NCBI GenBank assembly: GCA_026014845.1
Contig: JAOZHM010000222.1
Location: 1 to 7,415 of the forward strand
Origin: Candidatus Bathyarchaeota archaeon
GTDB lineage: Archaea > Thermoproteota > Bathyarchaeia > Bathyarchaeales > Bathycorpusculaceae
Direction of reading: 5' to 3'
DNA length: 7,415 bases
Shown here: positions 1 to 5,090 of the stretch, in pieces
Numbering within the stretch: the stretch's first letter is position 1
How the letters are laid out: every line of letters begins with the position of its first letter
The notes under the pieces: generated by a model
What the model was told of the DNA's origin: nothing
What the model saw: the letters and a program-made list of their open reading frames with translations, nothing else
Databases searched by the model: none
Position numbers and translations under genes: made by a program

Positions 1-94
1 ATCAACAAACATAAACACACAATTAGGTTGAGTGGTGATATCCACAAAGTAGGGAGGCTGGAGAGAAGTAAGAGGTTGGAAAGAGGTTGACCAG

Positions 95-109
95 GCACAC
101 GAAGTGTGC
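95..109. repeat. Perfect 6-bp inverted repeat with 3-nt spacer
   Basis: GCACAC, spacer GAA, GTGTGC. As RNA it could form a small hairpin on either strand (UUC loop on the minus strand). No T-run follows it on either strand, so it does not look like a terminator. The rest of 1-176 holds no gene I can support; it contains a short direct repeat AGAGGTTG at 71-78 and 82-89. Confidence 0.4.
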
Positions 110-126
110 GAAAATAGAAGATTGTT

Positions 127-133
127 CTATAAG
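127..133 (+). promoter_or_regulatory. Possible TATA box for the coiled-coil gene
   Basis: CTATAAG lies about 47 bp before the ATG at 177. With the usual archaeal spacing, transcription would start near 153-157 and leave a leader of about 20 nt. No convincing purine-rich BRE precedes it, so this is weak. Confidence 0.25.
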
Positions 134-176
134 CTGATTTCATAATAGATATGGGCGTGAAAGGTCGTTAGAATCT

Positions 177-422
177 ATGTTCTCAAGAAACATGCTTGAG
201 AGAATCAAAGGTGTAAAGGAAGTGCTTATGGAAACCAGAAATCTCGGTAAAAAGATAAAAACCTTGGACACTGAACGCGCAAACCTGATGGTTGAAATTG
301 AAAAACTGAAGAAAATGGCGGAATCAAAAATCAGTGCACTTGAAAACGAAGTAAGCACGATGCGCGAAGAAGTCAAATCCTTAAGAGACCTCTTGGGCTA
401 TTCGAAGGAAACAAGAAAATAA
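177..422 (+). CDS. Small coiled-coil protein of unknown function
   Basis: This 81-residue, Lys/Glu-rich protein has no recognised family, signal peptide or membrane segment. Most of it should be a helical coiled coil. Hydrophobic residues fall in 3-4 spacing at I27, L30, L37, I41 and L44, then after a register shift at I52, L55, V59, M62, V66, L69 and L73. The ATG at 177 is the first start after an in-frame stop at 135; the ribosome site is poor (AGGT at 162-165). A second Met at residue 6 is possible. The gene ends in tandem stops TAATAA (420-425). An antisense reading frame covers the same DNA, but the regular heptads on this strand make it the likely coding one. If the tRNA-boundary idea is right, this gene could be element cargo. 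It may act as a scaffold or oligomerisation protein; that is a guess. Confidence 0.6.
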   Translation: MFSRNMLERIKGVKEVLMETRNLGKKIKTLDTERANLMVEIEKLKKMAESKISALENEVSTMREEVKSLRDLLGYSKETRK

Positions 423-488
423 TAACAAAACTGAAAGCCAAAACAAGATCAGCTCCCCCAGTAGTGGACACGCACTTATCTGAACCAT

Positions 489-576
489 TTAGTTTGACTT
501 TGTAGACTAACGTGTGCGCTTGCACATAGTATATAGTGGAGATTTCCCAAAGCGCGCGCGAGAAATCTTCTTTTCC
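489..576 (+). other. Cluster of three inverted repeats followed by a T-rich stretch
   Basis: Three successive stems can be drawn. They are 489-493/506-510 (TTAGT/ACTAA, extendable with wobble pairs), 513-517/522-526 (TGTGC/GCACA, loop GCTT) and 538-546/562-570 (GGAGATTTC/GAAATCTTC, one G-T pair). The loop of the last contains alternating GC at 552-560. A pyrimidine run with TTTT (568-576) follows. It may be the transcription end of the 177-422 gene or a small structured RNA. No gene is supported in 423-634. Confidence 0.3.
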
Positions 577-594
577 AGTCAATAAATCACCAAA

Positions 595-601
595 CTTATA
601 A
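595..601 (+). promoter_or_regulatory. Possible TATA box for the 635 ORF
   Basis: CTTATAA is centred about 37 bp before ATG 635. Transcription would start near 623-626, giving a leader of about 10 nt or little more. This fits the absence of a Shine-Dalgarno sequence before any of the three candidate ATG codons. Confidence 0.35.
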
Positions 602-634
602 CATCAAACCTTCCCATCCCCCGCATGCAAATGG

Positions 635-868
635 ATGCGAATGCAAATGATCAAAAAGCGAAACGTCGTGTTATATCTAGACCCTGAATTAGTCGAAAAA
701 ACACGTGAATTGGGCTTTAACCTTTCAAAAACCTTCGAGAACTACATGAAACACTTGATCAACGGTTTTCCCCACGTTAATGCAGAAAATAAAGTCGAAA
801 ACAGTCTTTTTGGTAGCCCGGGAGAGATTCGAACTCTCGTCAGCGGGTCCAGAGCCCGCCATGCTTGA
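635..868 (+). CDS. RHH-like small protein running antisense into tRNA-Gln; candidate int(N)-type integrase fragment
   Basis: The protein has 77 residues; ATG codons at 635, 641 and 647 are all possible starts. Residues 9-42 look like a ribbon-helix-helix DNA-binding fold: a short strand (VVLYLD, 11-16), a helix starting PELVEK, a turn at G27 and a second helix beginning NLSK. CcdA/CopG-type antitoxins and other small DNA-binding proteins share this pattern. Residues 60-77 are read antisense through the 3' end, T-arm and anticodon arm of tRNA-Gln, ending at a TGA inside the tRNA. In SSV-type archaeal integrases the tRNA-derived attachment site lies inside the gene, and integration leaves an N-terminal fragment of about 65 residues overlapping the tRNA; size and orientation match here. 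No catalytic domain is present. The alternative is a free-standing RHH protein whose frame happens to continue into the tRNA. Product assignment is uncertain. Confidence 0.45.
   Translation: MRMQMIKKRNVVLYLDPELVEKTRELGFNLSKTFENYMKHLINGFPHVNAENKVENSLFGSPGEIRTLVSGSRARHA
786..801 (-). terminator. T-rich stretch downstream of tRNA-Gln
   Basis: On the minus strand, TTTT (801-798) and then TTTATTTT (793-786) begin 9 nt beyond the encoded CCA. Archaeal RNA polymerase can terminate on such oligo-T runs without a hairpin. Confidence 0.35.
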
Positions 869-886
869 CCGCTACACCACCGGGCT
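811..886 (-). tRNA. tRNA-Gln (anticodon CTG), CCA encoded
   Basis: The mature body is 814-886 (73 nt) and the encoded CCA is 811-813. The acceptor stem AGCCCGG/CCGGGCT pairs over 7 bp. The D stem is 3 bp (GTG/CAT). The anticodon stem GCGGG/CCCGC encloses loop CTCTGGA with anticodon CTG at 850-852, reading CAG. The variable loop is 4 nt. The T stem GAGAG/CTCTC encloses TTCGAAT. The discriminator is A. The first pair is A1-U72, the feature by which archaeal GatDE recognises tRNA-Gln, so charging is probably through Glu-tRNA(Gln) amidation; that step is inferred. No intron is visible. The 3' half is also read antisense by the 635-868 ORF. Confidence 0.97.
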
Positions 887-912
887 TCAACTAGAAATAC
901 TTAGATTCTTTG

Positions 913-932
913 TAATATCTTTAACGTTAAAG
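913..932 (-). promoter_or_regulatory. tRNA promoter region with a 14-bp perfect palindrome
   Basis: CTTTAACGTTAAAG at 919-932 is self-complementary and lies 33-46 bp upstream of the tRNA 5' end. The adjoining minus-strand GATATTAC (about 912-919) is in range for a TATA box. The palindrome would then sit where BRE and TATA elements are expected, so it could be a promoter part or an operator. A 14-bp palindrome in 7 kb is not by itself improbable. Confidence 0.25.
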
Positions 933-978
933 TTCCAAAAGAGAAAGAACAGACACTGTTTGTTTTCTAGCTTTTCCA

Positions 979-1027
979 TGGCATCTTCACAGTGGCATCC
1001 CTAACGCTTAGGCTTCAATCTTCACAG
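979..1027. repeat. Short direct and inverted repeats in the dppF-tRNA gap
   Basis: TGGCATC occurs at 979-985 and 993-999, and ATCTTCACAG at 983-992 and 1018-1027. CCTAA-CGC-TTAGG at 1000-1012 is an inverted repeat. Together they make this stretch of the 222-bp gap (887-1108) internally repetitive. I see no gene in the gap. Confidence 0.35.
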
Positions 1028-1071
1028 CACCATAACGTCGGCACTATCGGGTTCTTGTTTTTGAAGAAGTA

Positions 1072-1083
1072 TTTTGTACAAAA
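1072..1083. repeat. 12-bp palindrome downstream of dppF
   Basis: TTTTGTACAAAA is perfectly self-complementary and begins 25 bp beyond the dppF stop. Its 10-bp core TTTGTACAAA recurs at 5048-5057, at nearly the same distance from the binding-protein stop. It could be a protein-binding site or a 3'-end element. Confidence 0.4.
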
Positions 1084-1108
1084 CATTTGATCTGGATAAT
1101 TATTCTGG

Positions 1109-2095
1109 TTATTTTATAAGATGACAAGCAACAAAGTGGCCCTTTCCAACTTCTATCAACTGTGGTTCCTCTTTAGAGCATTTATCTGTTCTGTAAGCGC
1201 ATCGTGGATGAAACCTACATCCTGTTGGTATATCGATTGCTGAGGGAACCTCCCCTGCGAGCTCTATCCTTTTTCTCTCCCGTTCAGGATTTGGAACCGG
1301 AATAGCAGACAGCAAAGCTTGTGTATATGGATGCATAGGGTTCCGGAAAAGCGGTTCTTTATGCCCCATTTCTACTATTTTTCCTAGGTACATAATTGCT
1401 ATTTTGTCTGATATGTATTTGGCGACTGCTAAGTCATGTGTAATGAACAGATAGGTTAATCCAAGCTCTTTTCTAAAGCTTAACATAAGGTCAATTATCG
1501 TTGATCTAAGGGATACATCGATCATGGAGACTGGTTCATCCGCAACCATGAATTCCGGCTTCAAGATGATTGATCTTGCTAGGGCAACGCGTTGCCTTTG
1601 GCCACCGCTGAGTTGATGGGGATACAAGTTGACAAATTGTTCGGGAGGTGTTAATCCTACTTTTTCGAGCACTTCCAGAACCATTTTCTTCTTTTCTCCA
1701 CCTTTGACCAACTCGTGAATTTCAAGTGGATGACCAACAGCGTCAACTACTTTCATTCGCGGGTTAAGCGACGCATAAGGATCCTGGAAGATCATTTGCA
1801 TCTTTCTCCTGAGCAGTCTAAGCTTCTCACCTCTAAGTTTCGTAATGTCCTCGCCGTTGAAATAGATCTTACCTGATGTTGGTTCAAGGAGTCTTACAAC
1901 AACCCTGCCAGCTGTCGTTTTCCCACATCCACTCTCTCCTGCTAAAGTGAAGATTTCCCCACTCCTTATTGAGAAAGCTACGTCATCAACAGCTTTGACG
2001 TAACTCAATTCTCTGGTAAATAGCTGTTCTAGAAAGCTTTTCTGAACAGGGAAATACTTTTTTAAATGTTCAACTTTTACGATTTCGCTCAACAT
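1109..2095 (-). CDS. dppF: Dipeptide/oligopeptide ABC transporter ATPase (DppF/OppF type)
   Basis: This is the second nucleotide-binding subunit of the peptide importer, hydrolysing ATP at the inner membrane face. From the chosen start it has 328 residues. Walker A GESGCGKTT is at 53-61, Q-loop Gln 104, signature LSGGQRQR at 162-169, Walker B ending ADE with Glu 187, D-loop SMID at 190-193 and H-loop His 220. The C-terminal oligopeptide-type extension (HPYTQALL near 255-262) carries Cys 293, 299, 306 and 324, the pattern that binds a [4Fe-4S] cluster in characterised DppD-type ATPases. The frame is open to ATG 2146. ATG 2095 is preferred because AGGTG precedes it and homology begins there; it overlaps dppD by 26 bp, suggesting coupled translation. 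All catalytic motifs are intact. Substrate cannot be read from the ATPase. Confidence 0.95.
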   Translation of the reverse strand: MLSEIVKVEHLKKYFPVQKSFLEQLFTRELSYVKAVDDVAFSIRSGEIFTLAGESGCGKTTAGRVVVRLLEPTSGKIYFNGEDITKLRGEKLRLLRRKMQMIFQDPYASLNPRMKVVDAVGHPLEIHELVKGGEKKKMVLEVLEKVGLTPPEQFVNLYPHQLSGGQRQRVALARSIILKPEFMVADEPVSMIDVSLRSTIIDLMLSFRKELGLTYLFITHDLAVAKYISDKIAIMYLGKIVEMGHKEPLFRNPMHPYTQALLSAIPVPNPERERKRIELAGEVPSAIDIPTGCRFHPRCAYRTDKCSKEEPQLIEVGKGHFVACHLIK

Positions 2096-3062
2096 GAACA
2101 CCTTTTTTGCCATACAAGAAGCATCTGACAAAGTGGTTGCGTCCAACCTTGATTAAGGGCGGCTCTTTCACTCGGCATATTTTCTTGGCGTAGGAGCAGC
2201 GAGGCCAAAAACGGCAGCCCTTGGGAGGATTAAGCATGTCTGGAGGTGAACCTGGAATGGCTACGAGTTTTTGGTCGGATAATTCTATGTTTGGGATGCT
2301 TTGCAGAAGCCCTTGCGTATAGGGATGTTTAGGGTTTCTGTGCATCTCTATGCTAGTTACATATTCAAGCATGTGTCCAGCGTACATAATGATGATTTTA
2401 TCGCATCTTTCCAAAATTATGCTTAGATCGTGTGATATAAGGATAAGGGCCATCCCATATACTTTACGTAAACTTTCTAACAAGTCAAGTATTTTTGCTT
2501 GAACTATTACGTCTAAGGCGGTAGTTGGTTCATCAGCTATAACTAGGTCGGGGTTTAGGGCTATCGCCAAACCTATCATTATGCGTTGTCTCATCCCACC
2601 GCTGAACTGGTGAGGATAGTCGTTAATACGTTCAGATAAGATTCCCAAATTTTCTACTACAGTTTTAGTGCGTTCAAACGCCTCTTCTTTACCTGTGTTA
2701 GGCTCATGGGTACGTATTAACTCAATAAAATGTGCCCCTATCCTTTTAACTGGGTTCAGAGAGGTCATAGGATCTTGGAATATGTAAGCAGCTTTTCTAC
2801 CTCTAATGGAGCGCATCTCATGCTCTCGCAGTTTTACAATGTCTGTTTCGTCAATTCTTATATGACCTTTCACTATGACGCCGGGGTAAGGGACAAGACG
2901 TATTATAGAAAGGCCGAGTGTGGATTTTCCTGACCCAGATTCACCAGCCAATCCCAACGTTTCGCCTTTTTTTAGGGAAAAAGACACATCCTCAACGGCG
3001 CGGATTGTTCCTCTACTCGTCGGGTAGTCAACAGTTAACGAGCCAATTTCTAACAAAGGCAA
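2070..3062 (-). CDS. dppD: Dipeptide/oligopeptide ABC transporter ATPase (DppD/OppD type)
   Basis: This 330-residue protein is the first ATPase of the importer and should form a heterodimer with DppF under the two permeases. Walker A GESGSGKST is at 40-48, Q-loop Gln 96, signature FSGGMRQR at 153-160 (Phe for Leu is common in DppD), Walker B ending ADE with Glu 178, D-loop TALD at 181-184 and H-loop His 211. The C-terminal oligopeptide domain starts near HPYTQGLL (246-253), with Cys 283, 289, 296 and 314 as a probable [4Fe-4S] ligand set. The start is TTG, supported by GAGGTGA six bases before it and by homology from residue 3. That ribosome site overlaps the dppC stop codon, so translation is probably coupled. 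The last nine codons overlap the start of dppF. Confidence 0.95.
   Translation of the reverse strand: MPLLEIGSLTVDYPTSRGTIRAVEDVSFSLKKGETLGLAGESGSGKSTLGLSIIRLVPYPGVIVKGHIRIDETDIVKLREHEMRSIRGRKAAYIFQDPMTSLNPVKRIGAHFIELIRTHEPNTGKEEAFERTKTVVENLGILSERINDYPHQFSGGMRQRIMIGLAIALNPDLVIADEPTTALDVIVQAKILDLLESLRKVYGMALILISHDLSIILERCDKIIIMYAGHMLEYVTSIEMHRNPKHPYTQGLLQSIPNIELSDQKLVAIPGSPPDMLNPPKGCRFWPRCSYAKKICRVKEPPLIKVGRNHFVRCFLYGKKGVHVERNRKS
2099..2103 (-). promoter_or_regulatory. Ribosome binding site deciding the dppF start
   Basis: Minus-strand AGGTG sits 3 nt before ATG 2095 (equivalent to 5 nt from the AGG core). This favours 2095 over the in-frame ATG at 2146. Confidence 0.55.
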
Positions 3063-3069
3063 TTTTATT

Positions 3070-3075
3070 CACCTC
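3070..3075 (-). promoter_or_regulatory. Ribosome binding site for the TTG start of dppD
   Basis: GAGGTG on the minus strand overlaps the TGA stop of dppC (3076-3074) and lies about 7 nt before TTG 3062. It supports a non-ATG start and stop/start coupling. Confidence 0.7.
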
Positions 3076-3907
3076 AACGCTGAAGCTTTGGATTCAGCAA
3101 TTCGCTCAGTCCCTCTCCAATAAGTGTGAACCCAAGTGCGAGGAGAATTATCATGACGCCAGGGAAAGTTATAATCCACCATGCACCACTCGAAAGATAT
3201 GCCCATCCACTTGTTAGGTCGCGTCCCCAATCAGGGATGTGTATTTCTACTCCTAGGCCAATAAACGTTAAGCCCGCAGCCGTGAGAACAGCGTCTGCAA
3301 AATTTATTGTGGTCACCACAACTATCGATGGAATGACATTTGGAAAAACATAGCGGAAAAGTATTGTGTACCATTTCGCCCCAATCCCTCGAGCAGCTTC
3401 CACGTAGGTTAACTCTTTTATGCTTAAAACTTGGCTTCGAACTACTCTGAAATATGACGGAATGTAAACGACAGCTATTGAAAGAGCCATATTAACAACA
3501 CCGCGGCCCAGCATAGCAGATATGGCGATTGCAATCACCAAGCCTGGAAAAGCGTAAACCGCATCTATCACAAGAGAACACGCCCTGTCGAAAACGCCGC
3601 CAACATAGGATGAGAAGAGACCTAGGGGCACGCCTATAAGGAAGCAGACAAGAACGGAAAGGGCGGAAACCTGGAGCATAATTGAGCCGCCGTATAAAAT
3701 CCTGCTCAACATATCTTGACCAAGATGGGTTGTGCCCATGGGGAACTGTGGACTGGGAGGCTCCCTTATTGGGCCAACACGTGTTTTTGCTGGGTCATGC
3801 GGCGCTATCCAAGGGGCAATCGCTGTCATAATAACCAGTGCTGAGACAATTATTGTTCCGAGAATAACCATCCATCCTGAGGGCCCCTTTTTGGTTAGAG
3901 AAGTCAC
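3074..3907 (-). CDS. dppC: Dipeptide/oligopeptide ABC transporter permease (DppC type)
   Basis: This is an inner-membrane permease subunit that pairs with DppB to form the channel. From GTG 3907 it has 277 residues, with a first membrane segment at about 13-35 ending in APWIAPHDP, typical of the OppC N-terminal domain. The binding-protein-dependent transport domain follows, with about five more membrane segments. The coupling-helix EAA loop is at 169-190 (VEAARGIGA...FRYVFPN). GTG 3907 has no ribosome site upstream. The frame stays open to a stop at 3982, and the upstream codons read like a normal DppC N-terminus (KRSILARLIPG). A strong GGAGG (3967-3971) stands 8 nt before an in-frame ATA at 3958. 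Starting there would give 294 residues, nearer the usual length of about 300. The true start may therefore be 3958. Confidence 0.93.
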   Translation of the reverse strand: MTSLTKKGPSGWMVILGTIIVSALVIMTAIAPWIAPHDPAKTRVGPIREPPSPQFPMGTTHLGQDMLSRILYGGSIMLQVSALSVLVCFLIGVPLGLFSSYVGGVFDRACSLVIDAVYAFPGLVIAIAISAMLGRGVVNMALSIAVVYIPSYFRVVRSQVLSIKELTYVEAARGIGAKWYTILFRYVFPNVIPSIVVVTTINFADAVLTAAGLTFIGLGVEIHIPDWGRDLTSGWAYLSSGAWWIITFPGVMIILLALGFTLIGEGLSELLNPKLQR

Positions 3908-3966
3908 TCCGGGTATAAGGCGTGCAAGGATGCTTCGTTTAATTTTTGCTTTGGTTATCTTGGTTT

Positions 3967-3971
3967 CCTCC
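3967..3971 (-). promoter_or_regulatory. Strong Shine-Dalgarno with no canonical start codon in range
   Basis: Minus-strand GGAGG follows the dppB TAA stop (3974-3972) directly. At the ideal 8-nt spacing the dppC frame has ATA (3958-3956), and no ATG, GTG or TTG in any frame lies between. It is the best ribosome site in the operon and implies that dppC starts here. Confidence 0.65.
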
Positions 3972-5009
3972 TTACAGTCTTATCCTTGGGTCTAAGTATG
4001 CATACAGAATATCTACAACGAGGCTTACCAGTGTAACGAATAAGCCGAACACGACCACGGCGCCTTGGATGGCTGTATAATCTCTGAAATTGATTCTATC
4101 AACTATGTATCTTCCTAATCCAGGCCATGAAAACGTTGTTTCTGTCAGAATTGCTCCCCCTAAAAGTATGGCAAACTGTAACCCCATCATTGTCAGGATT
4201 GGTAGAAAGGCATTTCTCAGCGCATAACCATAAGTCACTGTACTTTCTTTTAGCCCCCTTGCTTTCGCAGCTGTAACAAAATCAAGCCGAAGAGTTTCAA
4301 GCATGTTAGTTCTAGTCATTCTAATAAATATGCCTGAAAGGATAATTCCAAGCGTTAAAGAAGGCAGTAGAAGAGCCTTTAACGACTCGAAAAACTTAAA
4401 GAGGTTTCCCTGGAGAAGGCTGTCGATAGTGTATAAGCCTGTTATCGTAGCAGGGGGATCCACGGCAGGATTAATGCGTAAGCCTGTTGGAAGCCAGCGA
4501 AGGTAAACTCCGAAAATTAATTGAAAGACTATGCCTAGAAAGAAAATTGGGACGGCGTAGGTGACTGTTCCGACGCCTCTTATTAGGTGGTCTAGAATCG
4601 AGTTGTATGACTTGGATGATATTACGCCTAGTAATATTCCTATAACAGATGCTATTATCATGGAGTAAAATGCTAGTTCAAGCGTGGCTGGGAATGCGGA
4701 GAATATTTGTCCCCCAACTTCTTCGAAGGTTTGCATGGATTTTCCTAAGTTGGGATATCCGTGCTCCAAGATGTATCCGATATCCACAAGACCGCCAAGG
4801 TATTCTATATACTGTGTCCATAATGGTGTATCCAACCCCAAAGCACGCCTCATACTCTCCATCTGCTCAGGAGTAGCCTTCTTTTCAAAGTGTAGAGCAA
4901 CGGGATCACCTGGTAGAACACGCATGATTAAGAAGACCATGGAAAGCAATAGTAGAAGGGTCGGGATTGTGAGCAATATCCTCGTGATGATGTATGAACG
5001 GAGACCCAT
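3972..5009 (-). CDS. dppB: Dipeptide/oligopeptide ABC transporter permease (DppB type)
   Basis: This 345-residue integral membrane protein forms half of the import channel. The N-terminal segment at about 9-29 is followed by the family landmark MRVLPGDPVA (29-38) and an extracytoplasmic region to about 105. Further membrane helices lie near 109-130, 146-168, 211-230, 270-290 and 315-337. The EAA-type coupling loop is at 243-270 (FVTAAKARGL...LRNAFLP). The C-terminus DPRIRL is typical. The loop at 71-92 (around EHGYPNLGKSM) is somewhat longer than the usual short GDLG-type linker. No Shine-Dalgarno precedes ATG 5009, but a TATA-like box lies about 24 bp upstream, so a leaderless internal transcript is plausible. 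The stop abuts the dppC ribosome site. Confidence 0.95.
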   Translation of the reverse strand: MGLRSYIITRILLTIPTLLLLLSMVFLIMRVLPGDPVALHFEKKATPEQMESMRRALGLDTPLWTQYIEYLGGLVDIGYILEHGYPNLGKSMQTFEEVGGQIFSAFPATLELAFYSMIIASVIGILLGVISSKSYNSILDHLIRGVGTVTYAVPIFFLGIVFQLIFGVYLRWLPTGLRINPAVDPPATITGLYTIDSLLQGNLFKFFESLKALLLPSLTLGIILSGIFIRMTRTNMLETLRLDFVTAAKARGLKESTVTYGYALRNAFLPILTMMGLQFAILLGGAILTETTFSWPGLGRYIVDRINFRDYTAIQGAVVVFGLFVTLVSLVVDILYAYLDPRIRL

Positions 5010-5028
5010 GACTTACACTCTACCCTAT

Positions 5029-5037
5029 ACTATATTG
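5029..5037 (-). promoter_or_regulatory. Candidate internal promoter (TATA box) for dppB
   Basis: Minus-strand CAATATAGT is centred about 24 bp upstream of the ATG. That spacing would put the transcription start on or beside the start codon, giving a leaderless mRNA. This agrees with the missing ribosome binding site. Confidence 0.4.
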
Positions 5038-5046
5038 TGACTTACG

Positions 5047-5058
5047 ATTTGTACAAAT
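5047..5058. repeat. 12-bp palindrome between the binding-protein gene and dppB
   Basis: ATTTGTACAAAT is perfectly self-complementary, shares core TTTGTACAAA with 1072-1083, and starts 23 bp beyond the binding-protein stop. It lies just upstream of the proposed dppB TATA box, so it could also serve as an operator. Confidence 0.45.
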
Positions 5059-5090
5059 AGAAAAAGGGGAAATAAAGGTTACTATTTGTA
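5052..5090 (-). terminator. 9-bp inverted repeat and T-rich segment at the binding-protein gene end
   Basis: The last two codons plus stop of the binding-protein gene (minus TACAAATAG, 5090-5082) pair perfectly with CTATTTGTA (5060-5052) across a 21-nt loop. The loop is pyrimidine-rich, with TTTATTT and CCCCTTTTT. It may act as a partial terminator or as an mRNA 3'-end stabiliser, letting the binding protein be made in excess of the membrane subunits. Confidence 0.4.

Noticed and set aside
140..376. 78-residue minus-strand reading frame
   Set aside because: It mirrors the coiled-coil gene on the other strand. Its Ser/Phe-rich product is what antisense of Lys/Glu-rich heptads gives.
373..582. 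69-residue minus-strand reading frame
   Set aside because: No ribosome site, no recognisable features, and it overlaps both the coiled-coil gene end and the hairpin cluster.
625..649. Tandem ATGCAAATG repeats as a regulatory array
   Set aside because: Only two full copies (625-633, 641-649) and one partial unit, partly inside the ORF start; too short to support a function.
635..868. Toxin-antitoxin pair
   Set aside because: The RHH-like segment resembles an antitoxin, but no toxin gene follows or precedes it in the window.
780..1004. 74-residue plus-strand reading frame through the whole tRNA
   Set aside because: It is the antisense of tRNA-Gln plus non-coding repeats, with no ribosome site and no domain-like composition.
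2096..2146. Longer dppF N-terminus from ATG 2146
   Set aside because: The extra 17 residues lie inside the dppD coding region, lack a supporting ribosome site and precede the point where family similarity begins.
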